DNA of 64,000 bases from Climacium dendroides (lineage: Eukaryota; Streptophyta; Bryopsida; Hypnales; Climaciaceae). The stretch is taken from contig OX467084.1 in assembly GCA_950106755.1 (NCBI GenBank), forward strand, positions 1,736,001-1,800,000, given 5' to 3'. Positions 46,700 through 60,964 of the stretch are shown piece by piece. The translations under genes were made by a program, and so were the position numbers. Every line of letters starts with the position of its first letter. The first letter of the stretch is position 1. Under the pieces are notes generated by a model that had not been told where the DNA came from, searched no databases, and saw only the letters and a program-made list of their open reading frames with translations.

Positions 46700-47380
46700 G
46701 AATCAAACCCAAGTGGAATTATAATTTTTCAATTAAAATTATGATTTCTCTGAATTTCTGAAGTAGTTCACCATGAAACTACAAAACCATTCGTAGGGTG
46801 AAGTCGTAAACATCCTATAAGCGACTTATAATTGTTCTCCCATCTATCCAAATGAATGGTATTTCAATGTTCATCATTGAAGGATTGACATGTTATTCCT
46901 TATTGGCATTAATGTAGTGATTTTCTTAAAAAATGAATAGATTTGGATGAGTTTTGGATGGAATTGGAGGCAAGAAGTAGGATGATTGAGTTAGGCAACA
47001 AACCAAATTTGGTTGGTTTACCTTAATCAAAATCCACAACAAATAGCACTAGATTTGAAAAGATAATCGAACTACTACCGTATTAAGAGGGTTGTATTGA
47101 CAAAAAATATATTTCTAAAAATAAATGCTAAAATTTTTGGGATCTTATTTTTTCAAACAAAATTAATTTGCAAGGAGAAGAAATGAATTTTTCTATATTT
47201 GGACATCTATTGAATCACATTTGTAAACTTTAGTTAATTATCTGGCAATAAATGTTGATCTTAACCATTGGGGACAATAATTTCCAACTAGAATAAGAAA
47301 TACTACTAGAGCTACTAATAGATGTGTACAACATTCAAACAAATGAAGTCAGAAGCCCAAATTGATCAAATTGGATCCTC
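46700..47380. other. AT-rich sequence without a gene
   Basis: Nothing recognised. Confidence 0.45.
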
Positions 47381-47399
47381 GAATTCAATTTTTAAAATT

Positions 47400-47880
47400 A
47401 TATGTGCATCAATTTCTAAAATTTAACAATTGCTATAATTAGTATATATCATTTGAAACAATTTCAAGTTTTTTATAAGTTTAATAACTTTATATTCTAT
47501 ATCGTACCAAATTAAACGTTGTATTTTTAAAACTATTAAAATACAGCTTTGAAAAAATTACTTGCAAACCTAGTTTATTTGTGTAAATCAAAGACTAGAA
47601 ATATCCAAAAAAATGCTTTTCCAATCCCCACTATTCCTTTCATTGTAAAAAATTTAAGTTTGTTCCCCTTTTGTACAAGACTACATCGCCTAAATAAAAA
47701 ATTTAATACTTTTCACATTGAAATTTTGAAAATTGGAAAATGCAACAAGTATGTCGACTTGTTATTCTACAAGACCTTACTTTACAAAATATTGAGATTT
47801 GTTTCACCCAACTAAGAATTTGCCATTGAAAATTTGAAGAGGGCGCATTTTGTCCTCTTAGTCCTAGAGGGATTAAGTGT
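47400..47880. repeat. Dispersed repeat, same family as 22,950-23,426
   Basis: Direct-orientation similarity to the right half of the element at 22529-23426. Shared blocks include ATGCAACAAGTATGTC, ACAAAATATTG(C/A)GATTTGTTTCACC and GAAAATTTGAAGAGG. It ends in CCTAGAGGGATTAA, a changed version of the CCTTGAGGGGTTAA terminus. I did not find a matching left terminus. Confidence 0.65.
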
Positions 47881-48608
47881 AGATGTAAAACCATTCCTTC
47901 ATCCAAAAGTATATACATTCATTCCAAAATGTGTGATACCATTCAAAAACTTATAGCAATCTAGCATTATCATCCATGGTACTGATATTTTATGGAGTTT
48001 TAGAAAGCCAAGTATGAATTTTTTAAATTAAAAATTTTGTACTTAAAAACTTGCTTTAATAAGACCTTTCCCTCTTTACAATGTTCATTATAAACACATT
48101 AAAAAAACACTATCACCCCACTTGGTAGATTTGTACCAAAAGACAATCAATTATATACATTTGAAGAGGGTATTGCATTTTGTGACCCTTGCATTTCAAC
48201 TTCAAAAATTTGTAACTAATTTCACGAAGATCCAAAAAATAGACACCCCTAACACCCAACCTTGAATAGAAAAATCATAATCAATCATTTTCAAAATCGA
48301 ATTTTTGATAGTGAAATTAGGATTTGAAAAGAATTTTCCAGCAATGTAAACTACCCAAAATAGCAACTTGGTTAGGTTTTGTTGAACTTCCAAAATATTG
48401 TGGCCCCCCCAATTTGGTGCCTTGGGCATTTACGGGGTTCAAGCTCAATGCCAAGCCGAAGAAACTTCGATGTTTGGGTGGCCACTGACTCTTCTTCAGT
48501 TATGTCCATTTCAGCGTTTCTTTTTTACTGTAGAACTTGTGTTCCTGGCAGCATGCCATTGCATTATATTTGGAGGGACGTCAGGGTATTCGTTTCTTTA
48601 TGTCAAAA

Positions 48609-48626
48609 CTGGCGTTTAAACGCCAG
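48609..48626. repeat. 18-bp perfect palindrome
   Basis: CTGGCGTTTAAACGCCAG is its own reverse complement, flanked by A-rich sequence on both sides. It could be a protein-binding site or a hairpin; no neighbouring gene explains it. Confidence 0.7.
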
Positions 48627-48699
48627 AAAAAAAACAAAAAAACCCTGGTCCATTTTGAACTGAGAATCATAAAGTGACCCTAGTTACATGGTTGGAATT

Positions 48700-51600
48700 T
48701 GAAGTTTCCCCTTCAAAGCCGTTCCATGGTGTTAATGAAAACCCATTAACAAGCGGTTAATGGCTTGTCTGGAATTGAATGGGCGGCTACTTGGGGTGGA
48801 AGCAGGTACCAGACCTAACAGCATAAAGATTTCTGTTATTTACTGTAATGGAGCACAATACCGTGCAGTAGTAGGCAACACAGCCAACAACTTCAGTAGT
48901 ACTGTACACTGATTTATCATATGAGCTCTTAAGCTTATTTTTATTTTATTTTATTTATGCATTTTTGAAACAACCCTTTGAATGTTTTGGGGACCCCAAA
49001 TGGGTCGGTCCATTTTTCAAACAGTCATTTTTTTTAAAGAGAAGGTGAACATTAAAAAAGAATAAGAGAACCGGCCAAGCTAATTGCTAAGTGCCATTTA
49101 GGGTGATGGAAATCACCTAAGCAGAACACATCATTCTTGCATGATGAGTCTAAGGATTTCTGGCACTGAATTTGTTGTCTACCCTCGCTACAATGGTGAT
49201 AGAAGGAGGCAAGGCAAACAATCAATTTTCGACTTAGGAATGTAAGGAGTCACTTGAGTTTGGGCTCATTCTCAAGAAAATCAAGTTAGCTATCAAGCAA
49301 TGCATTCAGATTTAGAAGAAGATTCAATGTTGAATTTACAAAAATTTACATAACTTGGGTGGCCTGGGGGGTTCAACAAAGAATCATTGGTTTAGAGGCA
49401 TGTGTTCATGGGTGGTAGGGTTATAACTATGCCTCTTTGTGTTAACAAGGTTGGGCCTAAGTAGCCTCTTGGATGGGAGAAGAGGTGGTTGGAAACTTTG
49501 GCATGCTTTTAGAAGCAAGGTGTGGCAAGCTATGTGATGAGCATCATGGGAGAAAACGGTTGCAAATCATCTCAAGTGGAAGAATAATGAAGTTGGACAA
49601 TGATGACACTTGGAATTCTAATGGTTTTCTAGTCTGCATTGTTCATTGGAGCAGCATTGGCTTCCTCTTTTTTTTTACTACTCCCTCTCTTTGGCTTCCC
49701 TCTTTTCTTAACTCTACCCATCTATAGGTACAAACAACCATTGGAATATACATCTTGCACTTGGATTTCAACCCATTTAAAACTTTTTTTCTTCCTAAAA
49801 TTGTATATCTTTTCTTATGTTCTTTCACTCTGCCACATTCAATTTTGAATTTTGATTTTAGAATTGTGACAAATCTTCCATTTATTTCATAATTTATAGA
49901 ATTTAACAATGAAGTGGTCATTATTGCAAGACCATTGTCTCCCTCGTTATTGGTCTTAAAAATATAAGACTTGTTTCCATGCATGTGGAACTTAGCTACC
50001 TTAAGATTGAGTATAAGATGCCAACTTTCTAAAATTTTATGTGTCCAAAAGAGACAATCAAAACACAATTTCAAGTACTCTTAAATACTAATTTTCTTAT
50101 AGTACCCTTCACTTTTACGTTATAATCTTCCAATCTATGATTTGGATTGAAACCAACCTTAGTAGATATGATAAAGGGTTGGCTTTATATAAGATCCTAT
50201 GGTTAATTTTGCCTAAAAATGACTCGTCTTACTTTGAGCTTCAACTCTTTGTAACATATAAAATAAAGATCCCAAACACTTTGAAAATGGCCCAAAATTT
50301 TAAGGATTAAGGTAAACATGGCTATTAGGTCCACTATTTCTTAAGAAAAAACACTTGCAAAGTAGAACCAAGGCATTTTGACAAAAAACAAATTTTCTTG
50401 TGATTTTTCAAAGTTCATTGAAACTAAAATTGGTATAGTATGGGTAAAAACATATTAAACCACATGATGAGGTGTCCCCTCCCCAAGTACATTGTCATGA
50501 TGCTAAAGTGTAGTTAAGATTGCAGTAATGGGTGTGACTAACACAAATTAAAGAGTCTTGTAGATGCCTGATTTGGATGACTAATGGCATTGTGTTGTTC
50601 TAATTTAAATTAATGCCTGTAATTATAGACAAGACTAATTGTGCATTGTAAAACATTCAAATTAGTGGAATTAAAACATTTTGGTACTATAATAATTTAC
50701 CTCGATTTTTTTATTTAGTGAGTAGTGACACTAATTTCACAATATCACTAATAAAGTAATCAATTTAACCCCTTTGATACACTTTTGCTATAGCTATCAA
50801 CATCAAAGGTTCTTATTTGATATAAAATTGTACTAAATGTCATAGTAGACATTTGACATTGTTGTATTAAATAAGTGTTAAGTATGCATGACAATTTTGT
50901 CTAGTAAGACCACATTCAACAATAAAGACAGTTTGAAATCTCTCTTTAATTATGATCCTGAATTTAAAATTTAAGAAGTGTTCATTAAATTGAGACTCTT
51001 TAATAAAATGAGACTTTAAAGTCTTTGAAATAGGAGGTAATTTTTTTGAAAGTCAACTTTAAAGTTGACTCTATTAGGTGTATGTTGGATGGGAGATCTA
51101 CAAGACATTTTGACTGTTGTGTTAGATGTCATGTTTCCATGTTGGGGGAGACAAAATTGTACAAAATTGGTCTACTTGGTAATACAAAGTTCAAATAACA
51201 TTATTACTAGGGTGTCTTGGAAAATCATCAAATCTTGATATAAAGGTCTTTTAAAGTCAAATTATTTTTATTGGTGTTTTAGATGTCTAAATTGAAATAT
51301 CAAAGTTTAGCTATTTATTTCTCCTTTACTTAAGATTCAAGAATCAAATAATTTAGAGAATCTCATTTTTATAAAGATTTGATAGTTGAAAAGAAAGTTA
51401 TATTTTTTATTTTGTTTTGAACCCACCATTGGCAAGGGGAGAACATCATTTTGCTTTGAAAATTTGTATATTTCTTTTGGACTTGGGGTTTCTAAATCTT
51501 TTTTTCAAAGAAAATTCAACTTATGGGACCTTGAAATTTTGACAGTACCATAGTGTTAAATACCTTTGTCGTCTTCAAATAAAGCATTGTGTTCCACTAT

Positions 51601-54600
51601 GCACACTCCATTCTCACACATATTTTGCCTTCAAGCCCCCCATTTTTTAATATATGACCCTAATGCTAGTCAATATTGTAATTGGTTTAAATCTTGTTGT
51701 TATAAATTTTTTTAAATGAAAAAATTTGATTCATAGCCCTTTTCAGAAAAAGTATTCTTTTGAGGCAGTTTTGGAAGAACTTGCCAACTTTGGATCACTA
51801 AAAACGTAGTGATGAAGCCTCAATAGATGGATCAATCAAAAAGTGGTTCTAATTGATTACTAATTGGATTTTTTTAATCTATTTTTAAAAGACTAAAAAA
51901 TTCCTAATTTATAGGATACTTGTTTATTTTCTAATGACCAAATTTGAGCTAGTTTAAGCTTGGATGCATTTGGAAATGAACAATGAAAAAGTAAAGACTA
52001 TTTGGCTATTCATACTTTGTTTGCAACCAATAGAAGGTGACCCATCTATTTGAAGAGACATCCTAGTACTTTATCTAAGTAGATTTGACATCAAAGCAAA
52101 CCTATATGGGTTTCTATATTGACTTTATTGTTTTTTCAAATATCGTTGGTTTGTTTAAATTGACTTGTTGAAATAGAATACCTTGAATCTTGATTCAATA
52201 TTTTATTCGTTATGCCCTATTCAACTCTATATTTTAGTATCACTATTGTCTTTACATCTTCAAAGTTAGGTTTTGGAGGAACAAATGAACGAGCACAATT
52301 GTAGACAGTAAAAAATAGTGTCCTCAAAAGACTTCAAATGCTATCATCTTTTTTACTTTATGAAATCATACAAATTTAATTTTTTAATTTTTTGAAATTG
52401 ATTTAAATTCTAAATCCTATTGTTTCTTATTCAAAATTCCAACTAAGTTTTTTCATTTTAAAAGTGGCCTTTGAAATGGATGGAAGTCTTCATTTTATGA
52501 ACATTATTATTCATTAAAGGCCAAAGCCTAAAGTAGTTTTATTGATATGAGATCTATTCTTTTATACTTTTAGTCCACAAAAAGAGGAGTTAGTATTGAA
52601 TTCAATGCAATTAAATTAGAGGCAAGCATGATTCAAAATAGCATTTCATTTGCAAGTTTTGGGGGTCAATGACTCATTCTCAACTTGCAAAAGAAAAAGC
52701 AAAACTTCTAAAATATTAACTTTTGTAAGCCAATAACTCCCTAAGGGATATTATTCCTTTGGTCCTAGCTTAGATGTATTGCATGATGCATTGAAGATGT
52801 ACAAAATAAGTAAAAAAAGCTTTTATTGAATTTGGAATTCAAATGTTGCTTTAGTGAATATGACTTTAGACTAGAAGTACCACAAATTGCGTTTCACTAA
52901 AAAAATCTTCAAATGTCGTTAATATTGTAGCCCCTCTCCAAACTAATATCTTTTGGTCCAGGGCCATTATCCTATAGAATTCTATTGTAAGAGAGCTATC
53001 AACTAGAAAGACTCTTTCCATCTTCTTGTAATGAAGATTCAAGTGGGACTAGGTTCTGAGGGCCTTCTTTAGATGAGGTTTGATGGATGGATGCTATCCA
53101 TCTATATCAAAATATAGAAAGTACTTTCATTTTTCTTCTACAGTGTGAAATGCACGGATATTAGTAGAATTCATTCTCCTACTTCCATATTCACCAATGA
53201 TTGGGGGAACTGTTCTTGTCCTTCAATACTTTTTTGCCGACTAGGCTTTACATGTAAGCCCATTCTAATGCTCATTCATGGGTCCTATGACATATTCTAG
53301 AGTTGTTATTAGGATCTAGATGTATTGTTGTGTTGATATCTACTCTTAGAGCTTTAGTATTTAAAAGCCAAAAATTTGGCTTATAGTCACATTATGAAAT
53401 TCTTTAGCTAAAGTTCTCAAACCTTAAATGAAAAAAATTTGGATTTTTGTGGTGATATGGGAATTTTGTAACGCTACATTGAATATCACACCAATCAAAA
53501 AATGATTCATGGATGACTTAGTAGTGTAGAAATGAAAAATGATAAATAAGTCCAAAAATTGGATTATTCTTAGCAAAATACCGTGGTGATAGGTCTTGTC
53601 CCTTTTATTCTTACACACTAGAAAAGTGTAGTGGTTATGAATTGTAGGAAAATAGAATAATATGACTAGAGCAAATTTCATTCTTCTCTAGATTGGGACT
53701 ACAATGCGGCTAAGACTTGTCCTTTAGAGAATTTTTAGAATGGATGAGAGTAGTACAAAGAAGAAGAATGTGAGCATTAGCTAGATTTCCAGTTTTTCAC
53801 TGAAGGTATTTTTTTATCAAAGTGGATTATCCTCTTTTGCTTAATATTTTTGCTTCAAGGTTTGTACACATAATTGGATCATTTTGTTCAATAGATAAGG
53901 CTTATTTTCACCAATTTTCAATACTTTCTTTATCTCAAAATAAAACCAATGTTTCCTTTGTAAAATACAAAGGAAACATCAATATTATTTTGAAACAATG
54001 AGAGTAGTTGTTTAGCTTTTGAATGTAGTTGCTTATTCACTCCAAAGTTTCCTTCACAATAGAGGGAGCTCTTCAATTTTTGAGGTTTAGAAAGAACTTG
54101 TGATTGTTTTAATTGAGTTGAACAACCTAAGGTTTCACGTGATAATTTGTAGATAAATGCTGAATATGAGCTCTTTTTGGTCAATATTGGAGTTCAAGTG
54201 TTGAACTAATCATCCTAGTAAGTAGGAGGTCCATAAATCACCTACCTAATAGTTGAAACAAAACTAATTTTTGGGGAGGTGAAGCCTCTTGAAATATTTT
54301 TCAGTAAATTTTTCTTGAAAGACAAGTGGAATTGACATCTAACTCAAGTCATTTCCTATTTTTTTTAGATCTTTGTGGAATTAGTTATAAAATTTTGAAG
54401 TTCAAATGACACAAGAATCTAAAATTGTCCACCTCCTCAAATGTACACTATTTGTATATTGCTCAAGGCTAAAAAAAAACATGTATTGACTATATACACT
54501 TGATCAGATGGGTGATTTTAGAGCTCATGTACTTTTCAAACCTTGCGTTTTATAAAAATGTAGATATTGTAGTAAGGAATTGTGCGTTCTTGCTCAACAT

Positions 54601-55250
54601 TCTTATAAATTAGGATTTTGAATGCATAGTAGCTAGTAACATAGTATCTTGCCTTGCTCATTGTGTATAGCAGCAACAATTGGTTCTATTGGAATTTGGT
54701 TCTTGATTCCTAGTATACTTTTCAGTTTTTAATGTTATTTTTGTGTGTTTAAAATGCTTCTAGCACTGAATTGTACGTCATTTTTTGCATTGACAAATTA
54801 TGCCATTCACAATGAATTTTAGGTCATTTTTGTATTGCTACTAACCTTGTTTTGTAGCATGCATGCTCCAATTTGTCACTTGGGACTCATAGTGTGTTTT
54901 TAAATTTTTTTAAATTTTAAATTTTAAGTTAAGTTTTATACAATATTTTTTAGAAAAAGTGTTAAATTAAAATAGGTATGATGCATACCAATATAGTATT
55001 TGGTCAATAATGGAGTAGAATACCTAAAAAATGTCAAAATTTTGCATGTATATAGTTTAAAAATCTAGAAGTAGTAAAAGTACATAATACTTTGTAAATA
55101 CTTCCCAAATTGCTTTATTTTGCCCAATATTTGACAATTCATGGCTAAGACCATTTGAAGAAACCCCAGTTGTAATCTTGTAATAAACAATCTACATCCT
55201 ATTTTTAATATTTTTTTTTCAAAAAGTATTAAAAATTGAGTTAGATAAAG
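48700..55250. other. AT-rich sequence without a recognised gene
   Basis: About 6.5 kb of AT-rich DNA. Occasional frames (49473-49727 plus, 49643-50074 minus, 53424-53681 minus) show no known motif, splice chain or composition change. I could not place any element ends. Confidence 0.45.
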
Positions 55251-55329
55251 GACTTCAAAGTTTATTCTAGAGTGGAGATTCTATAACTACCCGCAAACTA
55301 AAACTCCTCATTACTTTTATGTCATTAAT

Positions 55330-55640
55330 CAAACTAGAATGATTCAAAGCTTTACATGTATATATAAATCTAACGAACCAATTTCAAATTTTTATTTCTT
55401 AAAAAAGTGCTTTATTGTAATCTACTTAGGTTGTCCAAGTTGAAAAACATACTACATATCATACAATAACTTTTTTAACCATTTAGTCAAAAGTTATGAA
55501 AATTATTGGGCCTTAAAGCTATTCCTTAGGCGCATTTTTGTGGAAATTTCAAAAAATAGAATAAATATTTTATTTATAGTAAACTGCCCAAAATCACCAT
55601 GTTGTCAAAAAATGTAGCTTGGTCCTTTAGGGGTTAAATA
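55330..55640 (+). repeat. Dispersed repeat copy A, inverted relative to 60,965-61,265
   Basis: Shared with the complement of 60965-61265: GCTTTACATGTATATATAAATC near the outer side, AACCATTTAGTCAAAAGTTATG in the middle, and TGTAGCTTGGTCCTTTAGGGGTTAA at the inner end; each is cited here only as a landmark. The inner end belongs to the CCCC(T)xAAGG...TTAA family. Confidence 0.7.
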
Positions 55641-55959
55641 TAGGTGAGTAGACCTACATTTTCATACTTGTGTCATTTTTTCCATCTACTTTGAATAAGA
55701 AAGATATACTTTGAGATGTTGTAATCCAATAGAAGATATAATTTCTTTGACATTGCATCAATTGGATTCCAATGATACTTTGGAAACACTTATTGTTTTG
55801 TATGGGTTGTAATACCAAGCACTTTGATCATTGTTTGAGAGAATTTTGAAGGGATTAAATGTTTTTGAGCATCTTGATTTTCCAAAGACTCACATTACAT
55901 AAGATGAAGCAAATTTTTGCATAATTTGAGAGTTTGCATAAAATTTAATATAATCTTAG

Positions 55960-56415
55960 AGCAATAGATGGTAGCTTCATTCCAATTACTATAGGTAAGC
56001 TTGAAGAGATTTTACTTGGTATTATTGCAAGGTGTGATAGATTATCATTGCAATTTGGGGATGATGACTTTGATTGGACTAGAAGTATACATAATTGAAC
56101 ATTATTTCATAATTCAAAAATTGGAAAGAAAACCATGTCGGAAGCCTTTTTAATGTATAATTTCATTGGAGACATTGCATATATAGTGCACCCATATTTT
56201 TATTCACCTTTCAAAAGAAATGCAAGCTCATAAAGAGAAAAGGCTCATTGGAATTTTATTTAGTCTAATACTAGAATGATTATTGAATGTGCTTTTGGCC
56301 TTTTCAAGGGAAAATTGAGGATATTATGAAGAGGATCAATATGCCCCTTTAAAATATTTCACATATTATAAAGCTTGTTTATGTCTCCACAATTTGTACA
56401 TTATACATAGTGAGG
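55960..56415 (+). pseudogene. PIF/Harbinger transposase remnant (DDE_Tnp_4)
   Basis: The plus strand reads AIDGSFIPI (matching the GAIDGTHIPV block with the first Asp), then FDWTRSIHN (GWPGSVHD, second Asp now Asn), FIGDIAYIVHPYFYSPFKRN (GDsgYPLlpwLltPy), SNTRMIIECAFGLFKGKLRI (TRmvVErAFGlLKgrfrIL, catalytic Glu) and, in a shifted frame, HIIKACLCLHN (ACCiLHN). Stops and at least one frameshift make it inactive, and the central part of the catalytic domain is shortened. PIF/Harbinger transposases cut DNA at TWA targets and need a Myb-like partner protein; none is recognised nearby, although a basic frame lies on the opposite strand at about 58 kb. Confidence 0.75.
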
Positions 56416-56419
56416 AATT

Positions 56420-57850
56420 TGATTTGAATTGGACAAAGATTGTTGGAGACAATATAAAAAGATTGCAACACAGTAGTATAGTGAATTTAAAAATACAAAC
56501 ATATTCCATGCACTTGAATAAGGTATACTTGAAATGAGGAACATAAAAAAATAATTGGTGCATGTAGAATTCTATAATTGTGTAGAAAATGATACTACAA
56601 ACTTGGAGGATACAAAGGTTACAGATGAAACAAAAGTAGATCATGAAGAGTGGATCTAAGTTATGTTACAAAAAGCTATTTGAATTCATTTGATGGACCA
56701 ACTTGCAAAAATGCACGGGTAGTAGTTCCAATAGATTCTAGTTTTGATATAGAAAAAGTATTAGAGCTTATTAGTGAGATGATACATTTGGTGACTTATC
56801 TTCTGCAACAATCCATTGGTCCTACCAAAATACTCCAATATTGTTACTCCAAATGTTTTCTACCATATATTTTTCCAAAGTACAATTGAATTTGGTCCTA
56901 GAATTTGACTTGTTTTGAAGGTGAAGGTTCAAGTTGGGAGGTACATTCATGTGATAAACCATGAGCTGCATCTTCAGTATTAGATTCATCTAGCATAGAT
57001 TTAATTCCTTGCCTCTTGGATAATAGATCTCTTCCCTTGAAATCTATGAAAGTGAGATCTTTATCCTTAGCTAGCCTTGTTTCTTGTTGTAAGGTTCTTC
57101 AACACAATTGGAAGTCAACTGATTCATATGCTTCATTATATATCACTATTGATTTGAAGTGTCATAGAACTTACATTTGTTTTTGTCATTTCCTATGATT
57201 GAATTAGCAAGCTTGTCTTCTTTATAAGACTAAAAACCAATCTCCAACATCTTTCAATGTGCGTCAAAAGTCACGTCAAAAGTGTAAGAAAATCTAAGAA
57301 TTGTAGTAAACATTTGTGCTTCAAGCCAGATCCATGTATTGGCACTTGCATAAAATTTAGTATGTTGTTAGAAAAGTAATTGATTCTATATATTGAAGCA
57401 TGTAAAAATGCTCAAAAACAATGCCTAAACCTTCACAAATGACTTTGAAAAAATTGCAAACAATAAATTGCATAAATACACAATAGAAGTTACAATAGTA
57501 AAGAATTAATATTGAACACATATGTAATTAAAACATATTTTTGCAACTTCATTTGGACAAAACTACCTTAAATACCAAAACATTTCTAAGGCCATGAAAG
57601 TTGCAATCATGAAAATAGAAATTGGTGAACTAAAACAAAACTTTGTGTTTTGAAATGATTCTCAAAAACTCAATTCATTTTGGAATCATCTAAAAATTTG
57701 CCATGAAAACTAGAAGACAAGTTTTATTGAATTTGGACACTAAATGTAGAAGTTATAAGTCTTAGAAATTGACAGTAGGTCAAAAATGTGTACAACAAGA
57801 AAGTGTTGGATTAATGAATGAAGGGTATACTTTGTTTTTTAGCATTGTCC
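56420..57850. other. AT-rich sequence without a confident gene
   Basis: A 79-codon plus-strand frame at 56650-56889 has no known motif. It may be the tail of the Harbinger-related gene. Confidence 0.35.
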
Positions 57851-57901
57851 TCAAACTTTGTATGTATTTTGTCTTGAATTGCAATCATTTGCTCCATGTC
57901 A

Positions 57902-58247
57902 CTATGCCAAATTCTTCTCCTGCAAGTCTTCTTCAACCTTTTCAGCCTTCGCCTTTCTAGCTCTTATTTTGGTCAAAGTCTTCTTCTTCCTAGGTCTAGT
58001 TCTTCCCTTCTTTGTAGGTTCTACAATATGGCAATACTTTTCTTCTTCTAATTCTTTTCTTTTGACATCTAAATTATTCTCACATGGTTCAAATCCTTCA
58101 ACTAGAGCTCTACTAGTTGAAGAAGGATGTTGATTGTAAGACCTAAAGGCACTCTTAACTTCTACTTGGAAGACCAAAAAAATTCTCAATACCCACAAAG
58201 TCTTTTTCTTGACTAGAAGTGAATAGAAGTTGCAAGAAGCTAGCCAT
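57902..58247 (-). pseudogene. Basic nuclear-type protein remnant
   Basis: The minus strand has an ATG at 58247 (MASFLQLLFTSSQEKDFVG) and, after a frame change, a block rich in Lys/Arg and Glu (KKGRTRPRKKKTLTKIRARK then AKAEKVEEDLQEKN) ending at 57902. The basic cluster looks like a nuclear localisation or DNA-binding tail. It is about 1.5 kb from the Harbinger transposase remnant, on the opposite strand. No Myb signature is visible, so a link is only a possibility. Confidence 0.3.
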
Positions 58248-58259
58248 CTTTAGGGGAAA

Positions 58260-60130
58260 AAAGAGCAAATTGTTAAACTACTTTCTAAAACATAAGAACC
58301 TTTTGATATTGTTTTATCTCCATCCTTGAGATAAGATTAACACAATCAACTGGGTTCTTGGTTTTTCATTTTAAAATTTCTATAGTGAATATCTAAGCTC
58401 GGTCCATTTTGCCTTTCAAGCAATAGACACATGTTCGATAAGTAGTGACTCTCATAGATTCAAATTGCAAATGAGAAAGATTCAAACTTCAAAACATAGT
58501 AAATTCAACCATTTTGGTCTAACTAAGCCAAATACTCTAGTCCCTTGATAAAATCATTCCATTTGGAGTTTCCTAGTGGAAGTTATGGCTCGATAAAGTT
58601 TAACAATGGAAGAGGCCTTTCGAACTTCATCCATTGATTTTTTAAAATTTTTGGGCCTAAATCAGCTTTTGATTTTGTCTATAGGTTTAGGTAAATTTAT
58701 TTTTTAAAATTCTAAGTTTGACTTGGATTGGATGAATAATCACTACTTTCATCCAATCTTAAGGCAAAACTTCATCCATTGTTATCTTCCTTCTTGTAGT
58801 TCTATTTTCTAAGTGTAAATTAGATTTGAAATTTTCTAAGTATTTTCTAAATGATTCTAAATTCTATTTGTTAATTAGATGTCTTCAAAAGAATCTAGTT
58901 GGCTATCTACTTAATATTTGAGAAATTTTTCTATTAAATTATTATTTTTAGATTTTTAGTATTTTTTTACTTGCAAGTCATAAAATTAACTATACAAATT
59001 GTTAAGACACTTAGAAATTAAACTTTCTTATTGAAAGTTATAGACAAAAGAAATTTAACTACTATTTATTATTTTTAAACTTCATCAACTAATTTCTATC
59101 AATCCACCATTTGAAATTAATTTTTTTTTTAATTTTAAAATAAAAATTTAATCTAAATTCCAAATTTTCCTTTCTCCTTTTCTTTGATGAATTTTACTAT
59201 TTGCATTCATTCTTACTACCACACTTCATCCATGCATATTTTTGTATTCTTTGTTTATTTTCTAAGTTTGATATATTTTTAGAAAGCTCTAAAAATTGTC
59301 TACAAGAATTATAAAACTAAAATTGGAATTAAAAATAATTTAAAAGATCTAAATTAAGCTTGCAATTCCTACTTTGTATTTGAAATGTATAAAACAAAAG
59401 AAATTAAGGAAAGTGGTTTATTTAAGTACTAATCTTGGAATTGTCTTCATCTAATAGATTCCATTATTTTTCACCTTGCCTTTTTCTTGTCCTTTGTTCA
59501 CTGTATTAGTTGAATTTTTGTAAGACAAATTGTGAACTTAATTTCACTTTTATTTTGTAAGTTATCTTCTTGGGCCTTTCTTTCTTCTAATTTTGTAAGT
59601 TATCTTCTAACTTCCCTTCTCAATTTTATCTTTTTACTTCATTTCTTTTCTTTTTATTGCTTTTCCTTTGAATTATTGTATTATCCACTAGTTGATTTTG
59701 GCAAGGGGACTACTATATTATTTCAAAGACGACACTCCAATAATTTTAGATTCTTATCCCTCTCTTTTTGACCAAAGATCCAACCCTAATCTTTATTTAT
59801 ATAGCTCTCGGTATAGCTATTGTGTCTTCTTTTGAATTTCCCCTAATCTTATTCTATTACTATACATTCACTAATGCCTAATCACTCTTCCATTCTCTCA
59901 CTTAACTTTTGACTAGTTTTGTGATTTTCTCCCCCCTTTTGTTTTAAATTACTTATTTTATTTTGTTGTTGACTTCTTTTTGTAGTTTTCCAACACTGAA
60001 CAACCTTTAGTCACCTTTTGGACTCTTGACCCACGGCTTGGAACTCCCAACTCCCATATTGGACTCTTCAACCTCCATGCTATTAGACTCTTCCCCCTAT
60101 GCTTGGGCTATCTAATTTAGATGGTTAATA
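58260..60130. other. AT-rich sequence without a gene
   Basis: T-rich and A-rich DNA. The 79-codon frame at 59532-59771 is Phe/Leu/Ser-rich because of T content, and I do not regard it as coding. Confidence 0.5.
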
Positions 60131-60138
60131 CAAGAAGA

Positions 60139-60290
60139 GGCATGGCTCTTGATGTTTAATAATTATGGCTTGACTCTAGACGTCATAATCAAAGGCATAG
60201 CTCTTAATGTCTGATAATTGGGGCTTGACTCTAGATGTTGTAATCGGTGGCATGACCTTGGATGTCTCATGATTAGGGGCTTTACTCTTG
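60139..60290. repeat. 55-bp tandem repeat, about 2.7 copies
   Basis: Units start at 60139, 60194 and 60249 with GGCAT(G/A)(G/A)C. Each of the first two is 55 bp and contains GGCTTGACTCTAGA; the third is shorter and more divergent. Confidence 0.8.
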
Positions 60291-60964
60291 CCTTTCCTTG
60301 TAAAACTACTAATCTTTTAAGTATAAGAGTTCTTTATATCTTTGTGGAGGCTACAAGAAAACAAAAAAAATACAAGGGCTATCACCTATAGCCTTCTAAA
60401 GAACTTATTGGCTTTTACTATTACAAAACAAAATGGCTACTTTTTGACAATGGTTTCACTATATCTATGGAGAATTGTAGATTAAAAACTTTGTCATTGT
60501 ATAAGAAAACCTAGAAACTTATGAATGTAAAAAACAAAGCTTTGCCATGTTTTTGTAAAATAAAAAAAACACTAAAACAATTTTGAAAGAACAAGTTAGT
60601 ATGGATTAGTACAAACACTCAATACACAAGTCAAGAACCGAAATTGTTAAAACCCTACACTCCATAATCTCTAAGAGAATTCTCAAGAAGAAGTCCCATC
60701 AAGGATGTGTGTGATATCTCAACCAAGGTGCTAGAGGGCCCCTTCAAGAGCCATTGCCAAAGTACAAGGGAGGCTTGTCTCTAGAGTTAGCACAAGAAAA
60801 TTAGTATAGATGAATTAGTATAAAACAAAAAGTATAAAACAAAATTGATGACACAAAGAGAGTGCAAGGTTCAAAGGGATCCAATGTCCTTTAAAACTAC
60901 CTTCAAAACAACAACAATGGAACAAAAATTGCTCAAAAATATCATTTGACACAGTTGTGGCTTA

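Noticed and set aside
49430..49500. Resemblance to the 3' part of 5S rRNA (GGATGGGAGA near 49,470)
   Set aside because: The match is short and the internal control regions and overall fold of 5S rRNA are absent.
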